A DNA stretch of 39,001 nt from Clostridia bacterium (lineage in GTDB: Bacteria > Bacillota > Clostridia > Oscillospirales > CAG-272). Under the pieces are notes generated by a model that saw nothing but the letters and a program-made list of their open reading frames with translations, was not told the DNA's origin and ran no database searches. Position numbers and translations under genes: made by a program. Where the stretch lies: contig JAFQPR010000042.1 of the NCBI GenBank assembly GCA_017411605.1, positions 1-39,001 on the forward strand. Direction: 5' to 3'. Numbering within the stretch: the stretch's first letter is position 1; each line of letters begins with the position of its first letter. This document shows, piece by piece, positions 17,870-26,006 of this stretch.

Positions 17870-18074
17870 AAGGGGGACTTGTCGCACAAGTCCCCCTTCA
17901 AAACCCCGAAAGCAAATATGGAAAAGGTATATTGTAAATTATTGTTTTCAAATTAATTCATAAAACGCTATTATTACTTACGGGTTATATAAACACTTTC
18001 ATAGTATATCAATAAAAAACACCCCCATAATAGGCGTTGGGGGTTTTAGGGGGACTTGTGCGACAAGTCCCCCT
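17870..18074. repeat. Inverted pair of identical REP-like hairpins
   Basis: A 12-bp hairpin AGGGGGACTTGT-CGC-ACAAGTCCCCCT lies at 17871-17897 and its reverse-complement copy at 18048-18074. The shared similarity extends outward into AAAACCCC after the first copy and the reverse complement GGGGTTTT before the second, so the copies face each other about 150 bp apart. Each sits at the 3' side of a convergent gene (fhs and the phosphatase). A further stem ACCCCCA/TGGGGGT lies at 18021-18044. There is no T-rich tail, so these are not standard terminators. They look like a REPIN-type doublet. The rest of 17850-18098 shows no gene. Confidence 0.85.
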
Positions 18075-18098
18075 TATTACTATCCTATTCTAACTTCC

Positions 18099-19364
18099 TT
18101 ACGAGTTTTCTATAAGGTCAGCGACGAAGTGGTATATATCGGTGTTTTTGATTTTTTCTGCCGAGTTGAAGGTTTTGCATTTTTCGGGATGCGCAACAAA
18201 GCCCCAAGTATAAACGGGAACGAGCGTATCCGTATGGTAAGTCGACGTAAAGTCATAAGAGATCTCGCCGCCATTCTTCGTTGCGATAGTCTTATTATAC
18301 TCGGTGAAGTCCTCACTCACAACAAGGCCGCGAGTTTCGTGGTCTGCGGTAACGATAACCGCGGTGTTCTGACTGTTTCTTGCGAACTGCATAACCGCTT
18401 CGACGGTTGCGTTAAGGCTTTCCGCGGCTGCCGAAGAGCCTGCAAGGTCCATATCGTGGCAATTTTTATCAATATGCGCCTGCTCGATAACGAGAACGAA
18501 TCCGTCCTTGTCGGCAGAGAGGTACTCGATAGCAAAGCCCGAAAGCTCGGAGAGAGTTACTGCGCCATCTGCCTCGGTTTCTATCTCGCAGTGCAACAGC
18601 GTGTCTTCATTTGCCTTGGCGAGTATCGCGTTCTTATCGTACTTATCGAAGTAATTATACTTTTCTTTGATTTTTTCTGCGTAATCCTCGTACTTATCGT
18701 AATGCTGACCGACGAGGAGATCAACGCCCGAATGGATCTGGCTCTTAATAACCTCATGCTCGAGATTTCTGTTAAGCGTATGCGCGGTGAAGCCTGCAGG
18801 AGTAGCGCCCGTTAAGTAATCTGTCGTTACAAAGCCTGTTGCCTTCCCTTCCATTCTCGCAACGTCGAGGATGGTGAGAAGCTTCAGAATGTCTTTATCC
18901 ACACCCGTGTACTTATTATACGTAAGATAACCCGTTGCCATAGCGGTTGCGCTGGCAGCAGAATCGGTCACCTCGGTTGCCTCGTTCGTTTTTGTATTCA
19001 GCGAATTCGTATCAGAGTAGAATTTTTGGAATTCATCACGGAAAGCATATTCCTTTCCGTAAATAAGCTCTGCCGCATCAAGCTGAGCCTCTCCCATACC
19101 GTCACCGATAATGAGAATGATATTCTTTATCTCGCCGTTTGTTTCAGCGCAGTCGACGGGCGGGGGCGTGTCGGGTAAAACTCCCGTTGTGCCAAGATAT
19201 TTATAGTCGGGTATATCCTCGGGATTAATATTATTCTGCGTTCCGTTTTGATCAGTGTTTTGATCCCCATTCGAATCATTTCCAAACTTATCGCACGCAA
19301 ACATCGTTAGCACGAGCGCGAGAACCAGAACTATCGCCAATAATCTTTCTATTATCATTTTCAT
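18099..19364 (-). CDS. Alkaline phosphatase family lipoprotein
   Basis: The start is the ATG at 19364, preceded by GGAG; an earlier TTG would put the ribosome site inside the gene. The product has 421 residues. A signal peptide ends at MFAC (Cys24), a slightly unusual lipobox, followed by an Asn/Asp/Gln-rich linker. The phosphatase domain has LIIGDGMG (metal ligand Asp88), VTDSAASATAMATG with the probable nucleophile Ser135, EQAHIDKNCHD and VTADHETRGL, matching PhoA-type enzymes. It should be an extracellular phosphomonoesterase scavenging phosphate. It follows the DUF1292 gene by 41 bp on the same strand, probably as an operon. Confidence 0.92.
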   Translation of the reverse strand: MKMIIERLLAIVLVLALVLTMFACDKFGNDSNGDQNTDQNGTQNNINPEDIPDYKYLGTTGVLPDTPPPVDCAETNGEIKNIILIIGDGMGEAQLDAAELIYGKEYAFRDEFQKFYSDTNSLNTKTNEATEVTDSAASATAMATGYLTYNKYTGVDKDILKLLTILDVARMEGKATGFVTTDYLTGATPAGFTAHTLNRNLEHEVIKSQIHSGVDLLVGQHYDKYEDYAEKIKEKYNYFDKYDKNAILAKANEDTLLHCEIETEADGAVTLSELSGFAIEYLSADKDGFVLVIEQAHIDKNCHDMDLAGSSAAAESLNATVEAVMQFARNSQNTAVIVTADHETRGLVVSEDFTEYNKTIATKNGGEISYDFTSTYHTDTLVPVYTWGFVAHPEKCKTFNSAEKIKNTDIYHFVADLIENS

Positions 19365-19405
19365 AAAAGTATCACTCCGTGTCAAGTTGTTACCGATATC
19401 ATCTA

Positions 19406-19705
19406 TCAGTCATCTGCTTCATCGAGCAGCTTATAATACTCGTCGAATACGAGGTCTATTATCTGCTCATCGTCAACGAGAACAAGCGTCTCCTCGTCCT
19501 CGATCTCCTCAATAACGAAAACCAACGCTTCGTCATCCGCAACGCCTTCAATCTCGGTTATCGGCTTCAGTATAACGTAAATCTTCTCATTAAGAGGGAT
19601 TACTGCCACCTGATCAAATTCGATTTCGCGGTTTTCCTCATCGTATAACGTTATCGGGTCCTCGTTATTCTCATCGAGAATTTTCTCGATAGGTGAAATA
19701 TCCAT
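19406..19705 (-). CDS. DUF1292 family protein
   Basis: This 99-residue, strongly acidic protein fits the DUF1292 family of small Bacillota proteins. The pattern is a start of the type ITLYDEENREIEFDQVAVI, then an EKIYVILKPI segment and an acidic C-terminal part EIEDEETLVLVDDEQIIDLVFDEYYKLL. No signal peptide or membrane segment. AAAGGAG precedes the ATG at 19705, and the promoter at 19765-19793 lies about 60 bp upstream. The function of the family is not established. It leads a probable two-gene operon with the phosphatase. Confidence 0.85.
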   Translation of the reverse strand: MDISPIEKILDENNEDPITLYDEENREIEFDQVAVIPLNEKIYVILKPITEIEGVADDEALVFVIEEIEDEETLVLVDDEQIIDLVFDEYYKLLDEADD

Positions 19706-19743
19706 AATCTTTCTCCTTTATGTTTCATCGCGTATGAAAGCCT

Positions 19744-19766
19744 TTTCGACATTCTATAATCATTAT
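19744..19766 (-). repeat. 23-bp sequence also present at 117-139
   Basis: The block reading TTTCGACATTCTATAATCAT and ending TAT is identical at 117-139 and 19744-19766. In both places a leftward promoter precedes it. Here it overlaps the end of the -10 and the transcription start. The core TATAATnATTATA on the minus strand is palindromic. It could be a dispersed repeat or a shared control site. Confidence 0.75.
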
Positions 19767-19793
19767 TCTATCATCTCATCTTGCAATTGTCAA
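19765..19793 (-). promoter_or_regulatory. Promoter of DUF1292-phosphatase unit
   Basis: On the minus strand TTGACA (19793 to 19788), a 17-bp spacer and TAGAAT (19770 to 19765), with a TGA extended -10. It precedes the DUF1292 gene. Confidence 0.8.
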
Positions 19794-19827
19794 GCACAAA
19801 TGACTTATACAGTTACAATAGAAAAAC

Positions 19828-19860
19828 AAAATTAGAGGGTACTGCGTCCACAATACCCTC
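19828..19860 (-). terminator. Terminator of the leftward lipoprotein operon
   Basis: A 7-bp stem GAGGGTA/TACCCTC (19835-19841 with 19854-19860) lies just after the stop of the gene ending at 19898. Read leftward it is followed by TAATTTTG. Read rightward it is followed by GTTTTTT, so it may work in both directions. Confidence 0.65.
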
Positions 19861-19897
19861 GTTTTTTATTAACATATATTACATTCGAAAACCGTTT

Positions 19898-21112
19898 TCA
19901 GAATAGATTTGTAAAGAATCCCACTACCGCTGCTAGCAAAGAGCCGATAAAGGAATTTTTATAAACCTCAATATCCTCTCCGTTCTCGGACTCTGCCACG
20001 ATCATATTATATTTACCGTTCTTTTCGATAGCACGAATCTTGAATTCGCCAAGACTTTTCTCGGATTCAACGTCGGAGCCTGCCTCGATCTCTTCACGTA
20101 CTCTCGCGTTTTCTTCGTTATCCGCTATCGTTGCAGAGGCTGTTATCTTTTCGGTAAGCATCACTATATTACTGTAATTATCGCTGAAGGTCAGAACTGT
20201 GTTATCATCCCAAAGATAGATATAGAACGCCGCGTGCGTATCCGCGCTTCCGTTATGATACTCTATCGAATAATCACCGCTATACTTCAAGGTGACCGCG
20301 CGTTCGAGAGACGCTTCGTTTTTCTCACTGTCTATATTGTAGCATTCAAGGCGAATTTTCTTATCGCTGACTCGAGCTCCGATCATAACGTATTTTGAGA
20401 TCTGCGAAACACCGTCAACCGCGATACCCGTGTCATATTCACCTACCGCAAAGCAATCTATCGGGTACTTAATCAAAGTGCGTTTTGCGAATGACGGCTC
20501 GTAACGCTCATACGCCTGACTGTTATCCGTGGAATATCCATCAGCTTTATATTTAAACTCAAGCTGCAGATCGCTATGCATCGGCAAAGCGCGAGAGGAT
20601 ATCATAACACTGTTGCCGAGCATTTGATAATACATAACGTTATAAGCCGTTAATGCCTGCTCTTCCGCGTCATCCCCTTCTATACCGCGTATTTCGATAT
20701 AAATACTACCGTTGCTATCACGGAAGAATTCGCGCGGTATAACGACGGTTTCCTCTTTCGGAAAATCGAAATCACCGCTGTTATAATCACCTATGTAAAC
20801 AAATTCGTTTGCATCGTACGGGCCGTCGGTATAATCAACAGAATACTCGCTTTCTCCAATTCGAAAAACGATTCTGTATTCGCTAACAGTGCCTTTATGC
20901 ACATATTCGTTTACATAAAAGCCGTATTTCAGCTTAACCTCGGCGCCTTCCGCGCCAAGAATTACAGTCTTATCCTCGAACAATATTTTTCCGGCGGATG
21001 CTTCTATACCCGCAAGGTCGAAATCGAGTTCCTCGGACTCTTTTGCCGCCGAGCAAGAAACAACGGAAAGACATAGAAGTAAAAGAAGCAACGAAATAAA
21101 TATTCTTTTCAC
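19898..21112 (-). CDS. Lipoprotein with C-terminal hydrophobic helix
   Basis: The GTG at 21112 is chosen because it stands five bases after GGGGGAG; a TTG one codon earlier is too close. The product has 404 residues. The signal peptide ends in Val-Val-Ser-Cys. The body is probably beta-rich and shows no enzyme motif that I recognise. Unusually, the extreme C-terminus (SFIGSLLAAVVGFFTNLF) is a hydrophobic segment, so both ends might be membrane-associated. It is the last gene of a four-gene leftward set of lipoproteins and is followed by a hairpin terminator. Function unknown. Confidence 0.75.
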   Translation of the reverse strand: MKRIFISLLLLLLCLSVVSCSAAKESEELDFDLAGIEASAGKILFEDKTVILGAEGAEVKLKYGFYVNEYVHKGTVSEYRIVFRIGESEYSVDYTDGPYDANEFVYIGDYNSGDFDFPKEETVVIPREFFRDSNGSIYIEIRGIEGDDAEEQALTAYNVMYYQMLGNSVMISSRALPMHSDLQLEFKYKADGYSTDNSQAYERYEPSFAKRTLIKYPIDCFAVGEYDTGIAVDGVSQISKYVMIGARVSDKKIRLECYNIDSEKNEASLERAVTLKYSGDYSIEYHNGSADTHAAFYIYLWDDNTVLTFSDNYSNIVMLTEKITASATIADNEENARVREEIEAGSDVESEKSLGEFKIRAIEKNGKYNMIVAESENGEDIEVYKNSFIGSLLAAVVGFFTNLF

Positions 21113-21145
21113 CAAATCTCCCCCAATTCTTTTATTAAAATACGT

Positions 21146-21904
21146 CTAAAAAATTGTGCCCTCAAACAAGCTTTTTATATTCTCAATCAATTTATCTTCC
21201 GTCATTCCCTGATAAAAATACTTATCATATTTAAAAACATTGCTTTTATGAAGTTTAATATCATAATCGGAACAAAGAGAGTGAAGGCGGTCGAAATTCA
21301 CTCTGCCGTCTTTCACGGGGATGAATCTTGGCGACGTTAAATTTGCGCTTCTTATTAAAAGATTTTCAAACTCAACGTTTTTCGCAGCATCCCCGGAGTA
21401 TAGCTCTTTTTTATCGTACAGTAAATTTTCTCCGTACGGTTTAAAGTGAATAAACAAATAATCAAAATCAGATATTATCTCTTCGAGCTCGCTTTCAAAA
21501 ATATACTCTTCGTTGATAAAATTACGCTCATAATTCAAATAAAATTTAACTGTAATCTCGGTATTGCTTTCAATAACTCCGTAATAATCTTCAACGACAG
21601 TGCATTTTGCTATAGCACATCTGATCTCGTCATTTTCATCATCCGAATATAAGCCTTCATAGACGCCATCAAGCTTAAGCTTCATAAATGCAGAACCGTT
21701 ATTCGGTGAAAAATAATCGTGAAGAAACATCGGTAAACCGCATTCCTCTCCAAAAGAACCGCTATCTTCATCGCCTATAAAAGTATTATTATCGGGAGAG
21801 TCGCTATCGTCATTGTTTTTTTGCTCGGAGTTTATCAAGCTGCACCCCGTAAAGCACAGAAGCAAAGCGCAGGTAACGAGTATTAGAGAAATTATTCTTT
21901 TCAT
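21146..21904 (-). CDS. Lipoprotein, unknown function
   Basis: This 252-residue protein starts at an ATG with GGAGGT just upstream. A lipoprotein signal peptide ends Phe-Thr-Gly-Cys and is followed by an Asn/Asp/Ser linker to about residue 50. The mature part contains the stretch SAFMKLKLDGVYEGLY and repeated acidic/aromatic segments. A beta-rich domain resembling an OB-fold-like secreted domain is possible, but I recognise no family. It lies between the 404-residue lipoprotein and the leucine-rich-repeat lipoprotein with short gaps of 33 and 51 bp, so co-transcription is likely. Confidence 0.72.
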   Translation of the reverse strand: MKRIISLILVTCALLLCFTGCSLINSEQKNNDDSDSPDNNTFIGDEDSGSFGEECGLPMFLHDYFSPNNGSAFMKLKLDGVYEGLYSDDENDEIRCAIAKCTVVEDYYGVIESNTEITVKFYLNYERNFINEEYIFESELEEIISDFDYLFIHFKPYGENLLYDKKELYSGDAAKNVEFENLLIRSANLTSPRFIPVKDGRVNFDRLHSLCSDYDIKLHKSNVFKYDKYFYQGMTEDKLIENIKSLFEGTIF

Positions 21905-21955
21905 ATATGTACCTCCGTGTTTTTACTTATATTTTCGACAATAAGCTACCCGAAA

Positions 21956-23512
21956 TCACCAAACGACAGGTTTTCCGTCATCACCGTAATGCCAGAAGGT
22001 GCCATCTGCCGCAGGCTCGTTTTCCGTATAGTAATAAATTGTTATCTTCACAAGACCGTCACCGCATTCGGGGGTTACGGGCATATCTTCCCATTCTTCC
22101 TCCGTGCCCATAAAATATACGCACTCCATTGATCGACAATTGCCGAAAGCCAGATATCCGATATCGGTCATACCTTTAGGAAGGACCACTACCGATAAAT
22201 TTATGCAATTTAAAAAAGTCTTTTCACCTATAGTTTTCACTTTATCTCCGATAATAACGCTTTGCAAAGAAGAGCAACCGTCAAATGCGGACTCACCTAT
22301 CGTTTTCACTTTATCTCCGATAATAACGCTTTGCAAAGAAGAGCAACCGTCAAATGCTGACTCACCTATCTCGGTGATGCTTTTGCCAATTACAATGTCG
22401 GTCAGTCCTCTGCAAGAATCAAATGCTCCCTTGCCTATCTTCGTCACGCTATCGGAAAAGGTAACGTTGACGAGAGAATAGCAGTCAGCGAAAGCGTAGC
22501 CATCTATTTCGGTAATACCTTTGCCTATAACAACGTATTTCAAGTTATCCGTGCGATCAAACGCATAGGGCATAATTTCGGTTACTTGATCCGGAATTAC
22601 AAACTCGGACGCGTTATTTCCTGCCGCATATCTTATCAAAGTTTTGCCGTCTTTAGAATAAAGATTTCTATTAACGGATAAGTAATTCGGATTATCTTGA
22701 TCAACCGTTATAGTATTTAAATATCTGCAACCCCGAAAAGCGTACTCGCCGATTGACGTGAGGTTTTTGGGGATGTTAATCTTTTCTATATTACTGTCGC
22801 AAAAAGCATAATTACCAATAGACGTTATGTTCTCGTGAATATTTATTTGCTGCAAGCCGCTGCGATTAAAAGCATAATCACTTATCGACTGCACGGTTTC
22901 GGGGATTTCAATCTTCGTCAGAGCAATGCAAAACTCAAATGCAGATTTACCGATTGAGGTGATGCTTTTCGGAATTGTTAAATCAAACAACTTTTCGCAT
23001 CTTGAAAATGCTTCATCTTCAATAACCGAAACACCATCCAAAATATCTACCCATCTTAAATTTTCGCACCAATAAAAAGCTTGTTTTCCTATTGTCTTGA
23101 CGTTACCGGGAATCTCAACTATCTGAAGCGTATCGCAACCGTAAAACGCGCTTTCACCTATCGAGGTGACCCCGCTGCCAAAATCAACGCTTTCCAATGC
23201 TTCGCATGAGAAAAATGCATTCTTACCGACAGTCTTAACGCTATCCGGAATTACAACGGAGGTAATATTATCATTTCCTGTTCCATCTATGTTGAAAGCA
23301 TTCTCGCCTATCGCGGTTACAGGCAGCTCTTTATACTTTTCGGGAATAACAACTTCTGTCTGATCGCCCTTAAATTCGACCAGGGTATATGATTGTCCAT
23401 CTCTATTCAGCTTAAACTTGAAGCCGTCGTGCCCCGAAGGGATAAGGCGATCGCAACCGAATAGGCAGCATATCATTATAATGCTAAGAAGCAATATAAA
23501 TATTTTTTTCAT
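21956..23512 (-). CDS. BspA-like leucine-rich-repeat lipoprotein
   Basis: The ATG at 23512 (third codon of the longest frame) is preferred because the GGGGG ribosome site is too close to the one at 23518; the product has 518 residues. A lipoprotein signal ends Leu-Phe-Gly-Cys. From about residue 60 there are around fifteen LRR_5 repeats of the form IG..AF..C..L..V.IP..V, typical of BspA-like surface proteins that bind host or microbial ligands. Two adjacent 23-residue units (SAFDGCSSLQSVIIGDKVKT) are identical and come from a 69-bp DNA duplication at 22225-22362. The last 60 residues lack repeats and end with FWHYGDDGKPVVW. Confidence 0.92.
   Translation of the reverse strand: MKKIFILLLSIIMICCLFGCDRLIPSGHDGFKFKLNRDGQSYTLVEFKGDQTEVVIPEKYKELPVTAIGENAFNIDGTGNDNITSVVIPDSVKTVGKNAFFSCEALESVDFGSGVTSIGESAFYGCDTLQIVEIPGNVKTIGKQAFYWCENLRWVDILDGVSVIEDEAFSRCEKLFDLTIPKSITSIGKSAFEFCIALTKIEIPETVQSISDYAFNRSGLQQINIHENITSIGNYAFCDSNIEKINIPKNLTSIGEYAFRGCRYLNTITVDQDNPNYLSVNRNLYSKDGKTLIRYAAGNNASEFVIPDQVTEIMPYAFDRTDNLKYVVIGKGITEIDGYAFADCYSLVNVTFSDSVTKIGKGAFDSCRGLTDIVIGKSITEIGESAFDGCSSLQSVIIGDKVKTIGESAFDGCSSLQSVIIGDKVKTIGEKTFLNCINLSVVVLPKGMTDIGYLAFGNCRSMECVYFMGTEEEWEDMPVTPECGDGLVKITIYYYTENEPAADGTFWHYGDDGKPVVW
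22225..22362 (-). repeat. 69-bp tandem duplication inside the LRR gene
   Basis: Positions 22225-22293 and 22294-22362 are identical except for two bases, while the other repeats of this gene diverge at DNA level. This indicates a recent in-frame addition of one 23-residue leucine-rich repeat. Confidence 0.93.
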
Positions 23513-23554
23513 AAACATTCCCCCTTCACACTGTTATCTGCAAAATGCAGATAT

Positions 23555-24067
23555 TTAATTTCCCCCGGAAGGATCGGGCGGCAAGGACTTCCACTCCTCG
23601 GTTGCTTCGAGGATATCTACTATTTCCTTCACCGCTTCGAGATATCTCTTTCCTTTTCGGGTCAGACCTGCGGAGAAACCGGGAATTTTCTCTGCGGTAA
23701 CGGTTCTATCAACTTCGCCCGCTTTAACGGAAATCGAAACCGTCATACACGGACTGCACCCGTAGAGCCCCTGAACATCCGAATAACTGAGAATATCGTC
23801 AAAGCTTTCGATTTTCATTTCTCTGATAATGTTATAGATAACCTCGAGTTCATCTTCTGTCATTATGTAGGTGGTAACGAATTTATCACCACTCCTCTTT
23901 CGCAGCTCCCCGGTTGCGCTATCATAGTAGCTATTCGAATCGCCCCAACTTACGTAAAATGTGAAATCATCGGGCATTTCTTTCGGCAATGCAGTCGTAT
24001 TTATGCACCCCGTAAAAGATAAAACCAAGGAGATTAATATCAGAATTGTTGCAATTGTTTTTTTCAT
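23555..24067 (-). CDS. Small lipoprotein, unknown function
   Basis: The ATG at 24067 with GGAG upstream fits the signal peptide (residues 1-21, lipobox Phe-Thr-Gly-Cys); the longer frame from 24124 has no ribosome site. The product has 170 residues. The mature part has FYVSWGDSNSYYDSATGEL and a segment LYGCSPCMTVSISV with a CxxC, then a C-terminal helix ending in EEWKSLPPDPSGGN. The general plan recalls small secreted proteins of Clostridia whose function is unknown. It is the first gene of the leftward lipoprotein set. Confidence 0.75.
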   Translation of the reverse strand: MKKTIATILILISLVLSFTGCINTTALPKEMPDDFTFYVSWGDSNSYYDSATGELRKRSGDKFVTTYIMTEDELEVIYNIIREMKIESFDDILSYSDVQGLYGCSPCMTVSISVKAGEVDRTVTAEKIPGFSAGLTRKGKRYLEAVKEIVDILEATEEWKSLPPDPSGGN

Positions 24068-24195
24068 ATAAAACTCCAATCTGAACTGATTATGATGTTT
24101 AGTTAAGTAAACATCCGCAATCATACAGTTGCGGCTGTTCTAAAATAGGAAGTAATATATATCACTTTGCCGCATTATTCTACATCTCTATAATA

Positions 24196-24224
24196 AGTTT
24201 ACATCATTTAGATATATTTGTCAA
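24196..24224 (-). promoter_or_regulatory. Candidate promoter of the lipoprotein operon
   Basis: On the minus strand TTGACA (24224 to 24219), 17 bp, then TAAACT (24201 to 24196) with a TG before it. The -10 is imperfect. It would drive the genes from 24067 leftward. The rest of 24125-24426 is AT-rich and holds no gene; a small inverted repeat TTGCATA/TATGCAA lies at 24242-24258. Confidence 0.5.
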
Positions 24225-24426
24225 CGAAGCGACGTTAAAACTTGCATATTTTATGCAAATTTAACATTATATTAACATTTAATGATAAAAATCCGAGAAT
24301 TTATTTAACTTTCCGTTAAAGTAACATTTAAAACGTAATTTGTGTATGTAATACTTTTATACAGTGGACGATTACAGTTTAAATTACTTATGATGAATCT
24401 CCATACAAAAGTTAAGGGAAATATTT

Positions 24427-25137
24427 CTAAGTATAATTGAAAATTACAAAATTATCTTTTATCTTATCAAAAAACTCATTCGTAATCGGCTCATGAGATT
24501 CAATAGAAACCATATATATACCTTCGTACTCAACCTTATAATAATTGATCCCTTCATCTTTGTCTCTAAAGAATAATGTTAAACTCTCAATATCTATGTT
24601 TTTTATCTTTTCCAATGGGAAAGAATACGATAAATAAAATCTACAGAAAGGTTGATATGGAAACTTATCAATACCTAACACGCTGTTATTGTACTGGTTT
24701 TCGTACCTATTTTTGTAAAACAAACAACACCTTAAATCAACTCTGCCATTTTCAAAATCCAACTCATAAAATTTTTTCTCGTTCCTTGATGCGTATGATT
24801 CTGCGGTTGCAGTTCCAATAAACAAATATCCTGCAAACAGTTCATCGTCATAATAATCAAATGCTGCGAATGAGGCGGGTTTTGTTCCAAAAGCAATCCC
24901 CCTATCCTTCAAACGTTCATAAGTTTCATAGGCATCCTCATAACTATATGAAAAGTAATGTACTATATACCTTTCTTCTTCAAATCTGTAGTTCGGGGCT
25001 TGAGCTGTGGTAAGAGGTATATCGTCTATAGTATCAAATCTTTCTTTTTCGTTTTTTTCCTTTTCAGATATCGACTCGCAGGAATAAAGCATAAGAATTG
25101 ATAGTGCCAGTAATAATATCAATAATCTTTTTAACAT
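24427..25137 (-). CDS. Lipoprotein, paralogue of its upstream neighbour
   Basis: This 236-residue protein begins with a lipoprotein signal ending Leu-Tyr-Ser-Cys. It aligns by eye with the next gene upstream (25151-25867). Both have a motif of the type RY.VHYFSYSYEDAYETYERLKDRGI, then FDYYDDE, a short hydrophobic block, a segment Y(E)LDFENGRVDL with CLF or CYL, and a C-terminal part YKVEYEGIYMV. This looks like an old tandem duplication. GGAGG precedes the ATG. No catalytic motif was recognised. The gene lies 13 bp after its paralogue. Confidence 0.75.
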   Translation of the reverse strand: MLKRLLILLLALSILMLYSCESISEKEKNEKERFDTIDDIPLTTAQAPNYRFEEERYIVHYFSYSYEDAYETYERLKDRGIAFGTKPASFAAFDYYDDELFAGYLFIGTATAESYASRNEKKFYELDFENGRVDLRCCLFYKNRYENQYNNSVLGIDKFPYQPFCRFYLSYSFPLEKIKNIDIESLTLFFRDKDEGINYYKVEYEGIYMVSIESHEPITNEFFDKIKDNFVIFNYT

Positions 25138-25150
25138 TTTTCAACCTCCG

Positions 25151-25867
25151 TCAATAAACGACAAGTGTTTGCTTGACTTCATCGAAAAGCTCTTCCGTCC
25201 AATAAACCGCAGAAAGAATATGTATTATTTCCTCTCCCTCATACGTTACCTTATGTAATATCAGAGGAGACAACACGTCAAGATCAGCTTTCTCGGGGAT
25301 TTCAATTATAAGCTTATCCGTGTCAATATTCTCGGGTATATCAGCACCCTTCACAACGCTTATCCTTGAGTGCGCATAACCAAACATATTTTTCGGATAA
25401 GTATATGCATGCGGTCCTTTTAAAAACAAATGCTGCGGCAAATTATCTGCGCTTGCGGTATTGAAATAAAGATAACATTCAAGAGTCGCGCTTTCGTATT
25501 TCAATTCATAATAATCGCACTTATCAACAAGTTTTGCAGAATCAACTGTAAGAATGCCGTCAAACCAATACTTAACTACATAATCATCCGAGCGATAATC
25601 AAAGGCTATTCGCTTTTCATCTGAGATTTCAACGCCGTTTTCAATAAGCAAATCTCTTGCTTCTAAAACTTCGTTTAAACTTGCATACCTCACCGAAACC
25701 CACCTATCGTCGAGCGCAGTATCATGATGCGGGAGATAACTTACGATAGGATATGTCAAATCAGTATCATATTCATCTTTAACTCCAATTTCATAACAAG
25801 ATGTTAAATGCATAAATGCAAATAATAAAATGATTAATAGAAGATTGGCGGAAATTACTTTTTTCAT
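25151..25867 (-). CDS. Lipoprotein, paralogue of its downstream neighbour
   Basis: This 238-residue protein has a lipoprotein signal ending Leu-Thr-Ser-Cys. The body parallels the 24427-25137 protein: RWVSVRYASLNEVLEARDLL aligns with its YEDAYETYERLKDRGI region, YRSDDYVVKYWFDGI with its FDYYDDE block, and YYELKYESATLECYLYF with its FYELDFENGRVDL block. GGAGGT lies upstream of the ATG at 25867. It is probably first in a two-gene unit whose promoter was not found with confidence. Function unknown, presumably surface exposed. Confidence 0.75.
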   Translation of the reverse strand: MKKVISANLLLIILLFAFMHLTSCYEIGVKDEYDTDLTYPIVSYLPHHDTALDDRWVSVRYASLNEVLEARDLLIENGVEISDEKRIAFDYRSDDYVVKYWFDGILTVDSAKLVDKCDYYELKYESATLECYLYFNTASADNLPQHLFLKGPHAYTYPKNMFGYAHSRISVVKGADIPENIDTDKLIIEIPEKADLDVLSPLILHKVTYEGEEIIHILSAVYWTEELFDEVKQTLVVY

Positions 25868-25952
25868 TATGGTACCTCCTGTCGAGTTTTGGATAGCACT
25901 TATACCTAATCGGCAAATAAAACCGACTTACTTTCACGATGTATTTTAATTA

Positions 25953-25993
25953 AGAGCCTATCGATATCACAAAATTTATAATTGATAGGCTCT
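25953..25993 (-). terminator. Terminator of the cysteine protease gene
   Basis: A 10-bp perfect stem AGAGCCTATC/GATAGGCTCT (25953-25962 with 25984-25993) lies just downstream of the protease stop on the minus strand. The tail, TAATTAAAA, is a poor T run, so the efficiency is uncertain. Confidence 0.6.
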
Positions 25994-26006
25994 GTTTCAC
26001 AACAAA

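Noticed and set aside
18129..18815. 228-codon plus-strand frame inside the phosphatase gene
   Set aside because: It mirrors the phosphatase reading frame, whose motifs (DSAAS, TADHET) are clear on the minus strand.
19365..19385. TTG start for the alkaline phosphatase
   Set aside because: It would place the GGAG site inside the coding region and prefix polar residues to the signal peptide.
25868..25952. Promoter for the paralogous lipoprotein pair
   Set aside because: A TATAAG-like -10 can be found on the minus strand but no acceptable -35 stands 16-18 bp before it, so no call was made.
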